Assembly: GCA_943372195.1 (NCBI GenBank)
Contig: CALRXS010000001.1
Span: forward strand, 62,001-126,000
Direction: 5' to 3'
Origin: JAEYZM01 sp943372195
GTDB taxonomy: Bacteria > Bacteroidota > Bacteroidia > Sphingobacteriales > Sphingobacteriaceae
Length of the DNA stretch: 64,000 nt
Positions 24,593-33,141 of this stretch are shown here, one piece after another (positions within the stretch are counted from its first letter, which is position 1; each line of letters begins with the position of its first letter). The notes under the pieces are model-generated. The model worked only from the letters and a program-made list of their open reading frames with translations, searched no databases and had not been told where the DNA came from. Position numbers and translations under genes: made by a program.

Positions 24593-25248
24593 TTTAATAG
24601 TGTTTCAGCTATCGCCAAATCTTCCTTATAGGTGATCTTAATATTAGATTGCTTACCTTCTACTAGATGAATTTTAATTCCTAGTTTTTCTACAACAGAT
24701 GCATCATCTGTGAACTCATTTCTGAACTCTTCTTTGTAAGCTTTGTCGAGTATATTTTTTTCGAAAATTTGCGGTGTTTGAACGATGAAATAATCACTAC
24801 GTGGTACTGAGTAGCTATTATCATTTTCAACTTTTCTTAATGAATCTTTTGAGGGTACGACTATTACTGCATTACCATTTTTATCTGCACAATCGAATGC
24901 TTTATTGATAGTTTCAATATCGATCAATGGTCTTACAGCATCGTGTATTGCTACTAAAGCATTTTCAGAAATAGATTTCAATCCGTTTTTCACAGACTCA
25001 AATCTATTTCTTCCGCCTTTAATTAATGTATGTGGGATATCAAATGAATGTTGTTTACAAAGCGATTGCCATTGATCATGGTAATCAACATTTAATACAA
25101 CGATTAATTCGCAATTTGTTTGATGAAATTTCTCTAAGGTGTGTATCATTACTGGCTTATCAGCAAGCAACATGAATTGCTTAGGTATATCTGCACCCAT
25201 GCGAGTACCACTTCCCCCTGCAACTATAATAGCAACCTTTTTTAACAT
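24586..25248 (-). CDS. ispD: 2-C-methyl-D-erythritol 4-phosphate cytidylyltransferase
   Basis: Third step of the MEP isoprenoid pathway. The 220-residue protein begins with VAGGSGTRMGADIPKQF, the CTP-binding glycine-rich loop with Lys, and has the conserved AIHDAVRPLID and FTDDASVVE blocks. Its last codons and stop are inside the heptad-repeat hairpin shared with the convergent DUF2795 gene. queA lies 4 bp upstream on the same strand, so the two are co-transcribed. Confidence 0.95.
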   Translation of the reverse strand: MLKKVAIIVAGGSGTRMGADIPKQFMLLADKPVMIHTLEKFHQTNCELIVVLNVDYHDQWQSLCKQHSFDIPHTLIKGGRNRFESVKNGLKSISENALVAIHDAVRPLIDIETINKAFDCADKNGNAVIVVPSKDSLRKVENDNSYSVPRSDYFIVQTPQIFEKNILDKAYKEEFRNEFTDDASVVEKLGIKIHLVEGKQSNIKITYKEDLAIAETLLKM

Positions 25249-25252
25249 ATTA

Positions 25253-26302
25253 TTACAGAATTAACATCGCATCGCCATAACTGTAGAAACGATATTTTTC
25301 TTTTACTGCAATTTTGTATGCTTCCATAACGAAATCATAACCTCCAAATGCTGCAACCATCATCAATAATGTTGACTCAGGTGTATGGAAGTTAGTTACC
25401 ATACAATTGGCAATACTGAAATCGTATGGAGGGAAGATGAACTTGCTCGTCCAGTCATTCGCAGGCTTCAATGTTCTATTAGCCGAAACTGATGATTCAA
25501 TAGATCTCATACTTGTTGTACCAACAGCACAAACTTTTTTCTTATTCGCGTTTGCATTATTAACTATTTGAGCAGCTTTTTCAGTTATAATAAATTGCTC
25601 AGAATCCATCTTATGTTTTGTTAGATCTTCAACTTCTACTGATCTAAAAGTTCCTAATCCCACATGTAAAGTGATTTCAGCAAAGTCTACACCTTTTAAT
25701 TCTAAACGCTTGTATAATTCACGACTAAAGTGTAAGCCAGCTGTTGGTGCAGCTACAGCGCCTTCTTCTTTAGCGAATATAGTTTGATATCTTTCTTTGT
25801 CTTCAGCAGTTGCTTTTCTTTTGATGTATTTTGGTAGTGGTGTTTCACCTAAAATTTCAATCGCCTTTCTAAATTCTTCATCAGTACCATCAAATAAAAA
25901 TCTAATAGTACGTCCGCGTGATGTAGTATTATCAACAACTTCAGCAATTAATAAATCGTCATCACCAAAATATAATTTATTACCTACTCTGATTTTTCTA
26001 GCTGGGTCTACCAATACATCCCATAAACGCATCTCATGATTTAATTCTCTTAACAAGAAAACTTCTATTTGAGCACCGGTTTTTTCTTTATTACCGTACA
26101 TTCTTGCCGGAAACACTTTGGTATTATTCAATATCATCACATCTCCATCGTCAAAGTATTCTAATAAATCTTTGAAAACTCTATGCTCGATTTTTCCAGT
26201 CTTTCTGTCTAAAACCATTAGTCTCGACTCGTCACGTTGTTTTGCTGGAGTAGAGGCAACAAGAGATTCTGGTAAATTGAAGTTGAATTGTGATAGTTTC
26301 AT
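25253..26302 (-). CDS. queA: S-adenosylmethionine:tRNA ribosyltransferase-isomerase
   Basis: Builds epoxyqueuosine on tRNA from preQ1 and SAM. The 349-residue protein shows the family blocks YHLPE-like start (FNLPESLVASTPAKQRDESR), NNTKVFPARM, AAPTAGLHFS and HKMDSEQF. Normal length. It lies 4 bp before ispD and is divergent from the ABC permease gene. No other queuosine genes are in the window. Confidence 0.96.
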   Translation of the reverse strand: MKLSQFNFNLPESLVASTPAKQRDESRLMVLDRKTGKIEHRVFKDLLEYFDDGDVMILNNTKVFPARMYGNKEKTGAQIEVFLLRELNHEMRLWDVLVDPARKIRVGNKLYFGDDDLLIAEVVDNTTSRGRTIRFLFDGTDEEFRKAIEILGETPLPKYIKRKATAEDKERYQTIFAKEEGAVAAPTAGLHFSRELYKRLELKGVDFAEITLHVGLGTFRSVEVEDLTKHKMDSEQFIITEKAAQIVNNANANKKKVCAVGTTSMRSIESSVSANRTLKPANDWTSKFIFPPYDFSIANCMVTNFHTPESTLLMMVAAFGGYDFVMEAYKIAVKEKYRFYSYGDAMLIL

Positions 26303-26396
26303 ATATAATTTTTGCTATTTATCGATTTTTTATAAGTTGGCGAATTTAACAATATATTTCGTTTATTGGAAATGCTGTATATATAGTAAAATATAA

Positions 26397-26404
26397 TAGA
26401 TTTG
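26397..26404 (+). promoter_or_regulatory. -7 element 4 bp before the ABC permease ATG
   Basis: TAGATTTG fits TAnnTTTG and is followed by TTAT and then the ATG, another leaderless arrangement. Confidence 0.65.
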
Positions 26405-26408
26405 TTAT

Positions 26409-27659
26409 ATGCTGTTTTTAAAGTTGTTTAGAGAATCTATATTGTTTGCAATTAATGCTTTAGTTGTTAATAAGGTACGTACAATTCTCTCATTATTAGG
26501 TATTTCTATAGGTATTTTTACGATAATCACTGTATTTACCATCATTGACTCTTTAGAGAGAAATGTTCAAAATTCTGTACAAAAATTAGGTAACGATGTA
26601 GTTTATGTTCAAAAATGGCCATGGGCATTCGGCAGCGATTATGCTTGGTGGAAATATTTCAATAGACCTACAGCTAGTTATAAAGATTATGAGAATCTTT
26701 CAAACAGAGCAAATGCTAATTCGGTAAAAGCATTGTGTTTTCAAATGGATATTAACGGTAAAACTATTAAGTACAATAATAATAACGTTGAAAATGCTAC
26801 CATTTCTTGTGCATCTCATGAATTTGCTGATGTTCGACTATTGGAGTTTACTCAAGGTAGATATTTCAGCAATACTGAATCTCGTGCCGGTAGAAATGTA
26901 GCCATTATTGGTGCTAATATTGCTGAAGCTTTGTTCGGTGAATCTGACCCGGTTGGTAGAGAAATTAAGGCACTAGGTAGAAAAATTAAAGTGATCGGAG
27001 TGGTTCAACGTGAAGGAGAAGATATTTTAAATAATAGTATGGATGATGTGATGTTGATACCTATCAACTTCGCTCGTAACTTAGTAGATGCACGTAGCGA
27101 TCGCTATAATCCGCGTATTATCGTTAAAGCTGCAGAGGGAATTACCTTAGATGAACTTAATGATGAATTAAAAAACCATATGCGTTCTATTAGAAGAATC
27201 TCTCCAAGAGAAGAAGATAATTTCGCCCTAAATCAATCTAGTATTTTATCAAATCAAACTCAATCTTTGTTCGGAGCAATTGGTGTTGCAGGTTGGTTTA
27301 TAGGTGGTTTTTCTATACTTGTAGGCGGATTTGGTATTGCGAATATCATGTTCGTTTCTGTGAAAGAAAGAACAAATCAAATTGGAATACAGAAATCTTT
27401 AGGAGCTAAAAAATATTTTATTCTACTTCAGTTTTTATTTGAAGCTATAGTGTTGTGTATAATGGGCGGACTCATCGGATTGTTGATGGTGTTTTTAGTG
27501 ACCATTGCTGCAAATTTATTTGGCTTTACGCTTTTCTTATCATTGTATAATATAGTATTAGGTATAGGAGTGTCGGTGGTGATCGGATTAATATCAGGGT
27601 ATTTACCTGCACAATCTGCAGCTAATCTAGATCCTGTTGTAGCGATAAGAGCTAAATAA
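26409..27659 (+). CDS. MacB/FtsX-type ABC transporter permease
   Basis: A 416-residue permease with one N-terminal helix (residues about 25-47), a periplasmic MacB_PCD domain of about 220 residues, and three C-terminal helices with the FtsX pattern, including the cytoplasmic NQIGIQKSLGAKKYFILLQFL block that couples to the ATPase. It ends PAQSAANLDPVVAIRAK, the classic FtsX tail. The ATPase may be the orphan at 22951. The stop codon is directly back to back with that of the convergent Omp85-like gene, with no spacer at all. Confidence 0.9.
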   Translation: MLFLKLFRESILFAINALVVNKVRTILSLLGISIGIFTIITVFTIIDSLERNVQNSVQKLGNDVVYVQKWPWAFGSDYAWWKYFNRPTASYKDYENLSNRANANSVKALCFQMDINGKTIKYNNNNVENATISCASHEFADVRLLEFTQGRYFSNTESRAGRNVAIIGANIAEALFGESDPVGREIKALGRKIKVIGVVQREGEDILNNSMDDVMLIPINFARNLVDARSDRYNPRIIVKAAEGITLDELNDELKNHMRSIRRISPREEDNFALNQSSILSNQTQSLFGAIGVAGWFIGGFSILVGGFGIANIMFVSVKERTNQIGIQKSLGAKKYFILLQFLFEAIVLCIMGGLIGLLMVFLVTIAANLFGFTLFLSLYNIVLGIGVSVVIGLISGYLPAQSAANLDPVVAIRAK

Positions 27660-28892
27660 TTAAAAGTATTGATGTATGCCTGCAACTAATCCTCCATCAT
27701 TAAATTTCGGAGTACTCATGCCATAATCAATTCTGAATACTATACCATGTAATGGCTCCGCATATAATCTAAATCCTAGTCCTGAATAGTTATACCCCGG
27801 ACTATAATCATTAAAGGTTACAAACTGAACGATGCCTAATGGGTGTGTAAATATTGTTTGACGATTTTCAAGATTTAAAACTATTTCGTAATTACTTCTA
27901 TAACGTTTAAATCCTATACCTCTGATATTGGTATTGTCATCTAAGACAAACTGATCAAACAATGCTGATTCACCTATACCTAATCGTAATCGTGCAGCAA
28001 TATTTGAATTATTTGATAATCTCGTATAAACCCTTAAGTCTGTTTGAAATCTCCAAGAATTACCATACAGAATATTTTTTTGAACATTAGGTATAATATG
28101 AGTGTAATTTAAATCTAAATACACTCCTTTTTGTGACACTCTTTTTAAATTGATAAAAGTATATCTATAATTCAGTCTATATATACCTCTTGTATGTGTG
28201 GCAATTCTTGGGTAGGTATTATCTAAATTATAAATAAAATGTGGTTCTATCCTTTCATGTTGTAAACCACCACCTGCTCTAAAAAATGATCGTATACTAA
28301 AATCATATCTCCACAAAAATGAAGCTGTATATAAATCGTATTTGTATTCATTTTTTGTATCATCCTTCCAAATAGGCTCTAAACTTCCTTGTCTTAATAA
28401 ATCTACTGAAAGTCCATTCCTTTTACCTAATAAAAATGGATAATCACCGTTTAATCCGAAACTTATCGCACCAAATTGTCTAACAAAAATAGTTGTTGTT
28501 CCAGATCTGCCAAAGGTATTGAAATCTATAAAACCTACTTGATATCGAACAAAGTCTTTTGTTAATCCCATATCTGCAATGGGAAACATTGAATATGTTT
28601 CTTTGATGATGAAATGCAATTCTACATTTTGACTATCAATGTTCATTAATGTAAATCGAACACTCTCAAAATGTCTTAAGTTGTAAATCTCTTGAACGTC
28701 TTTATTAATCTTAGCAGTATCAACTTTTTCTCCAACTTTAGTGTGTACAATATAATCTCTTAAATAAGAATACTTAGTTCTCTTAAGTCCGATGAAACGG
28801 ATACTAGTAATCGTTTGAGCAGATGCAAATTCAATACTGAATAGAAATAATAGAAGTAAAAACTTATTTGCCTTCCAAGAGTATTGCTTCAT
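27660..28892 (-). CDS. Outer-membrane Omp85/BamA-like protein with POTRA domain
   Basis: A 410-residue exported protein: signal peptide (FLLLLFLFSIEFASAQ), one POTRA-like domain (residues about 27-95, ITSIRFIGLKRTKYSYLRDYI...), then a beta-barrel to the C-terminus. It is much shorter than BamA and resembles the compact Omp85/TamA-like proteins of Bacteroidota. The role in outer-membrane assembly or secretion is inferred from the family. Its 5' end overlaps the heptose kinase gene by 29 bp, so it belongs to that operon. The 3' end abuts the convergent permease gene. Confidence 0.75.
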   Translation of the reverse strand: MKQYSWKANKFLLLLFLFSIEFASAQTITSIRFIGLKRTKYSYLRDYIVHTKVGEKVDTAKINKDVQEIYNLRHFESVRFTLMNIDSQNVELHFIIKETYSMFPIADMGLTKDFVRYQVGFIDFNTFGRSGTTTIFVRQFGAISFGLNGDYPFLLGKRNGLSVDLLRQGSLEPIWKDDTKNEYKYDLYTASFLWRYDFSIRSFFRAGGGLQHERIEPHFIYNLDNTYPRIATHTRGIYRLNYRYTFINLKRVSQKGVYLDLNYTHIIPNVQKNILYGNSWRFQTDLRVYTRLSNNSNIAARLRLGIGESALFDQFVLDDNTNIRGIGFKRYRSNYEIVLNLENRQTIFTHPLGIVQFVTFNDYSPGYNYSGLGFRLYAEPLHGIVFRIDYGMSTPKFNDGGLVAGIHQYF

Positions 28893-29859
28893 TTAATAGT
28901 TCTGTTTTATCTATAGGTACTACACCAACTTTTTCACATACTAAACCTCCCGCTAAATTCGCTAATTCAGCAGCAGTATTTAGTGTTACATTAGATGATA
29001 GGGCTAAAGCTGCTACACTTATAACAGTATCACCAGCACCCGATACATCTGAAATATTTCTAACATGTGCAGGTATAATTTTGTTTCCATTTTCGTCACA
29101 AATTAAAACACCAAGTTCTGATAAGGTAATCATGATTGATTTTACTTGAATGATGGACTTTAATTTTAATGCCGCAGCAATTAATTCATCAGATTGATGT
29201 ACATCAAAATCTAATTTTAAGCCTTCTTTTAATTCTTTTAAATTAGGTTTAAATAAGTCAACACCTTTGTATGATAAGAAATTTCTCTTTTTAGGGTCAA
29301 CTACTACAGGTATTGATTTTTCTTTAGCTTTAGAAACAACAGACTGAATTAAACCTTCTGAAATAACTCCTTTATCATAATCTTCAAAGATAATTACGTC
29401 TATTTTTTTGGAGTCAATTTCATTAATTATTCTCCCTAATAATTCTTGTGTAGTAGATGGATCTATATTAGAATCAAGCTCTTCGTCAACCCTAAATAAT
29501 TGTTGATGATGTCCTATTACTCTAGTCTTTTTAGTAGTTATTCTAGTATCAGATTTTAATATACCTTGTACACTTAAATTATCTTGTGCTAAAAGTTCAA
29601 GGAACAAATCTGCATTTTTATCATTACCAATTACGCTACATAAAATTGCATTGGCACCTAATGACTTTACATTTAACGCAACGTTTGCCGCACCTCCTAA
29701 TCTATCTTCTCTTTTCTTTACATTGATAATAGGCACTGGTGCTTCAGGTGAGATGCGCTCAACCTTACCCCATATATAGGAGTCAATCATTACATCACCA
29801 ATGATTAATACATTTTTATTGTTAAACGAATCGAAAAGATTAATTAAGCGCTCCGACAT
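28864..29859 (-). CDS. rfaE1: D-glycero-beta-D-manno-heptose-7-phosphate kinase
   Basis: PfkB-family kinase that phosphorylates heptose-7-phosphate for ADP-heptose and LPS core synthesis. The 331-residue protein corresponds to the kinase half of HldE; the cytidylyltransferase-like half is absent, so a separate rfaE2-type protein is expected elsewhere. Motifs seen are RISPEAPVPIINVKKRE and RLGGAANVALNVKSLGA near the N-terminus, and DVSGAGDTVIS with the catalytic Asp. It overlaps the Omp85-like gene by 29 bp and follows the aminotransferase by one base. Confidence 0.92.
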   Translation of the reverse strand: MSERLINLFDSFNNKNVLIIGDVMIDSYIWGKVERISPEAPVPIINVKKREDRLGGAANVALNVKSLGANAILCSVIGNDKNADLFLELLAQDNLSVQGILKSDTRITTKKTRVIGHHQQLFRVDEELDSNIDPSTTQELLGRIINEIDSKKIDVIIFEDYDKGVISEGLIQSVVSKAKEKSIPVVVDPKKRNFLSYKGVDLFKPNLKELKEGLKLDFDVHQSDELIAAALKLKSIIQVKSIMITLSELGVLICDENGNKIIPAHVRNISDVSGAGDTVISVAALALSSNVTLNTAAELANLAGGLVCEKVGVVPIDKTELLNEAILLEGK

Positions 29860-29860
29860 T

Positions 29861-31054
29861 TTACTTTAATTTTAATAATGATTCTTTGATTCTCTTCATA
29901 CCTTCAATTAATATATCTTCGGATGTTGCGTATGAGAATCTGATGTTATTATTACTTCCGAATGCTGAACCTGTAACTAATGAAACATGTGTATCGTTTA
30001 AAATAAACATACATAAATCTTCAGCATTGTTAATTATTGTACCATTATATGATTTACCAAAATAAGAGCTAACATCCGGGAAAAAATAAAAAGCTCCATC
30101 AGGTAAATTAGTTTTAATACCTGGTATATCTTTTAATAAATTATAAACGGTATCTCTTCTTTTTTGATAAGCTGCTTTCATCTCTAAAGTAGGCTTTATA
30201 TCTCCATCTAAAGCTTCTATTGCTGCTCTCTGAGAGATAGAACTTGTTGCTGAAGTAAATTGACCCTGCATCTTATCACATGCCTTAGCAAGCTCTATAC
30301 TTGCAGCCATGTAACCTAATCTCCAACCAGTCATGGCAAATGCTTTTGATAACCCGTTTATAACAATTACTCTCTCTTTGATTGAGTCAAATTGAGCAAT
30401 GCTCTCGTGCTTACTTAAGTAATTGATGTGCTCATATATTTCATCTGAGATTACCCAGATGTTCGGATGTTTCTCAAATATTTTTGCAAATGCAGCTAAC
30501 TCATCTTTTGTGTATACAGTACCACTAGGGTTACATGGAGATGAAAATATCAACAACTTTGTTTTGTTTGTAATTGCTTGCTCTAATTGATCTGGTGTGA
30601 TTTTAAAATTATTTTCTACCGTTGCATCAATAAATACTGGTATACCTTCTGCAAGCTTTACCATCTCTGAGTATGATACCCAATAAGGTGTTGGAATAAG
30701 TACTTCATCGCCTGCATCAATAGTCGATAATAAAGCATTGGCAATTGACTGTTTCGCTCCTGTTGAAACAACAATCTGTTCAGGAGTGTAATCTAAATTG
30801 TTTTCTCTCTTAAATTTTCTGCATATAGCTTCTCTTAAATCTAAATAACCAACAACTGGAGTATAATATGAAAAGTTATTATCTATCGCTTTTTTTGCAG
30901 CTTCTTTGATATGTATTGGGGTTGTGAAATCTGGTTCACCAAGTGTTAAATTAATAATATCTACGCCTTTATTCTTTAACTCACGACTCAATTTCGCCAT
31001 TTTTAGCGTCTGTGATTCAGTAAATAAATTCAATCTTTTTGATAATAATGCCAT
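29861..31054 (-). CDS. Class I aspartate/aromatic aminotransferase
   Basis: PLP-dependent aminotransferase of 397 residues in the AspC/AatA-like subgroup I-gamma. Typical blocks are NLTLGEPDFTTP, the PLP phosphate site VSTGAKQSIANAL, SSPCNPSGTVY, and the Schiff-base lysine in GLSKAFAMTGWRLGY. It probably makes aspartate from oxaloacetate and glutamate, though aromatic or prephenate substrates are possible in this subgroup. It is first in a tight operon with the heptose kinase and the Omp85-like protein. Confidence 0.9.
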   Translation of the reverse strand: MALLSKRLNLFTESQTLKMAKLSRELKNKGVDIINLTLGEPDFTTPIHIKEAAKKAIDNNFSYYTPVVGYLDLREAICRKFKRENNLDYTPEQIVVSTGAKQSIANALLSTIDAGDEVLIPTPYWVSYSEMVKLAEGIPVFIDATVENNFKITPDQLEQAITNKTKLLIFSSPCNPSGTVYTKDELAAFAKIFEKHPNIWVISDEIYEHINYLSKHESIAQFDSIKERVIVINGLSKAFAMTGWRLGYMAASIELAKACDKMQGQFTSATSSISQRAAIEALDGDIKPTLEMKAAYQKRRDTVYNLLKDIPGIKTNLPDGAFYFFPDVSSYFGKSYNGTIINNAEDLCMFILNDTHVSLVTGSAFGSNNNIRFSYATSEDILIEGMKRIKESLLKLK

Positions 31055-31094
31055 TTAAATAGGTGTTTGTATTCGCTAAAAATACTAAAATTTG

Positions 31095-31676
31095 TTAAAG
31101 CTGATACCTAATACTCAATGTAGAGCTTAAATTATAGTAGACTTCAAAGCTATTATTTATGTCTAATACCGATTGAGAAACCCTTATATTTGCTTTCCAA
31201 TGGTCTGTAAGACTGTAATTTACACCTACACATAGGCCATGATCTAAGCTTCTTATCATATTACTTCTATCAAATCTATTTACATAATCATCGTACTCAG
31301 CTTTTATTCTAACAGCTGTGTAAATACCCCCTTGTATTTGTAACTTATCATAAATTGAGTAATTAATCATTAAGGGTATTTCAATGTAATTAAACCTAAA
31401 TAAGGTATCTAACTGAATATTACTTACACCAGCAACATCTTTGCTGCCTTTCTCTGAATATAATATCTCAAATTGCCATCCTATTTTTTTATTCACTTGT
31501 CTACTAATTCCTGCTCCAGCCAACAGTCCGACCTTATCAAATCCCGCTAATTTATCTCCATTTACTTGACTTGCATTCATGCCTGCAACCAATACTAAAT
31601 TGAATTTTTTATCTTGAGCAACACTCGTAAATGCAATTGCTACTAACAAAAATATATTGAAAGCTAATTTATTCAT
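31095..31676 (-). CDS. Outer-membrane beta-barrel protein (PorT-like)
   Basis: About 193 residues with a signal peptide (LAFNIFLLVAIAFTSVAQ) and an eight-strand-like barrel pattern: LVAGMNASQVNGDKL near the start, GISRQVNKKIGWQFEILYSEKGSK in the middle, and NLSSTLSIRYQL at the end. It resembles the porin/PorT family of Bacteroidota. The start at 31676 is chosen because the signal peptide follows directly; an ATG 6 bp earlier (31682) is equally possible. A longer frame to 31718 would overlap the divergent CDF gene. Function unknown. Confidence 0.7.
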   Translation of the reverse strand: MNKLAFNIFLLVAIAFTSVAQDKKFNLVLVAGMNASQVNGDKLAGFDKVGLLAGAGISRQVNKKIGWQFEILYSEKGSKDVAGVSNIQLDTLFRFNYIEIPLMINYSIYDKLQIQGGIYTAVRIKAEYDDYVNRFDRSNMIRSLDHGLCVGVNYSLTDHWKANIRVSQSVLDINNSFEVYYNLSSTLSIRYQL

Positions 31677-31706
31677 ATTCATAAAAAATGATGATATTCG
31701 ACATGC

Positions 31707-32705
31707 ATGAATGTACAAGATAAAAGATTAAAAATTATTAGCATAACTTTAATAGCGGGTGTATTTATAACCATTATTAAATTTATAGCTTACTTTATTA
31801 CCCATTCCAATGCAATATATACAGATGCACTTGAAAATATTATCAATGTCTTAGCCAGTGCATTTGCCTTCTATAGTATTTATTTAGCTGCTCAGCCAAA
31901 AGATAAGAACCATCCATACGGACATGGTAAAGTAGAATTCTTTGCAGTGGGCTTCGAAGGTGCATTAATTATTATTGCTGCTATTAATATCATTTACAAC
32001 TCTATAGATAGTATTATCAATCCAGAACAAATTAGAAATATTGATCAGGGTATTTATTTAATTGTTATAGCTGGTATTCTAAATTTTCTATTAGGTTATT
32101 TTTTAATACGCAAATCAAAAGAGTTAAAATCAATTACGCTAGAGGCAGATGGTAAACATCTAATGGTAGATGCTTATACAAGTGCTGGATTAATTGCCGG
32201 CTTAATATTGATCTTTATAACGGAGATTTATATTCTTGATGCGATTATCTCTTTTATTCTGGCTTTATTGATTTTATATAACGGATATAAGCTATTACGC
32301 AAATCGATATCCGGATTGATGGATGAGTCAGATATAACATTAGTACATGATCTCGTTAAAATATTGAATATACATAGAAAGGCAGAATGGATTGATGTAC
32401 ATAATCTAAGAGTTCAGAAATATGGTTCTGATTTGCATATTGATTGTCATTTAACTCTACCTTACTATTTTGATTTAAATAGAATGCATGATGAAGTGCA
32501 AGAACTACATAAACTTATTGAAAAGGAAGCTGATGCTACTGTTGAAATTTTTATACATGTTGACCCATGCTTACCAGAATGTTGTATGTATTGTTCAGTA
32601 ATAAATTGCGATAAAAGATCATCTGAAAAAACAATTGACATAAAATTTGATTTAGATAATATAGTTAATAACGCTAAACACTTCGCATCACATGCTAAAA
32701 TTTAA
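31707..32705 (+). CDS. Cation diffusion facilitator family transporter
   Basis: A 332-residue metal/proton antiporter. The first helices carry the metal-site pattern AIYTDALENIIN and HPYGHGKVEFFAVGFEG, and helix five has EADGKHLMVDAYTSAG. The C-terminal cytoplasmic domain is followed by a cysteine-rich stretch with VDPCLPECCMYC, which is unusual and may bind metal. The substrate is likely Zn, Fe, Mn or Co and cannot be told. The Nudix gene overlaps its 3' end by 14 bp. Confidence 0.9.
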   Translation: MNVQDKRLKIISITLIAGVFITIIKFIAYFITHSNAIYTDALENIINVLASAFAFYSIYLAAQPKDKNHPYGHGKVEFFAVGFEGALIIIAAINIIYNSIDSIINPEQIRNIDQGIYLIVIAGILNFLLGYFLIRKSKELKSITLEADGKHLMVDAYTSAGLIAGLILIFITEIYILDAIISFILALLILYNGYKLLRKSISGLMDESDITLVHDLVKILNIHRKAEWIDVHNLRVQKYGSDLHIDCHLTLPYYFDLNRMHDEVQELHKLIEKEADATVEIFIHVDPCLPECCMYCSVINCDKRSSEKTIDIKFDLDNIVNNAKHFASHAKI

Positions 32706-33141
32706 TGTTAGAGTTTATGGGATTTTGATTACCGCGGAAGGTAATTTATTATTGTCAGACGAATACGACTTCGGCTTCCCACATACAAAATTTCCGGGTG
32801 GGGGATTAGAGTATGGTGAGGGTACAAGAGAGTGCCTAATGAGGGAGTTTATAGAAGAATGCAATTTGAAAGTTGAAGTTTTAGATCATTTTTATACAAC
32901 TGATTTCTTCCAAAAATCAGCATTTAATGATACTCAAGTATTAAGTATTTATTATTTAGTTAAGAATTTAGAACCATTTAATTTTGATACAAGTACAGTG
33001 AGGTTTGATTTTAAAGATGATTCTAACGGACAACAAAAATTAAGGTGGGTTTCACTAAAAGATTTAACTGCTGATGAGCTCACTCTACCGATTGACAAAG
33101 TAGTGGCAGAGATGATTGTTCAAAAGTTCTGGTATCAATAG
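32692..33141 (+). CDS. Nudix hydrolase
   Basis: A 149-residue protein with a complete Nudix box, GGLEYGEGTRECLMREFIEE (about residues 38-57), which fits GX5EX7REUXEEXGU with Cys and Asn near the end. Such enzymes hydrolyse nucleoside diphosphates linked to other groups; the substrate is not predictable. It overlaps the CDF gene by 14 bp at the start and the convergent LTA-synthase-like gene by 7 bp at the end. Confidence 0.87.
   Translation: MLKFNVRVYGILITAEGNLLLSDEYDFGFPHTKFPGGGLEYGEGTRECLMREFIEECNLKVEVLDHFYTTDFFQKSAFNDTQVLSIYYLVKNLEPFNFDTSTVRFDFKDDSNGQQKLRWVSLKDLTADELTLPIDKVVAEMIVQKFWYQ

Noticed and set aside
26409..28892. A terminator between the ABC permease and the Omp85-like gene
   Set aside because: The two stop codons are directly adjacent; no hairpin is visible at the junction.
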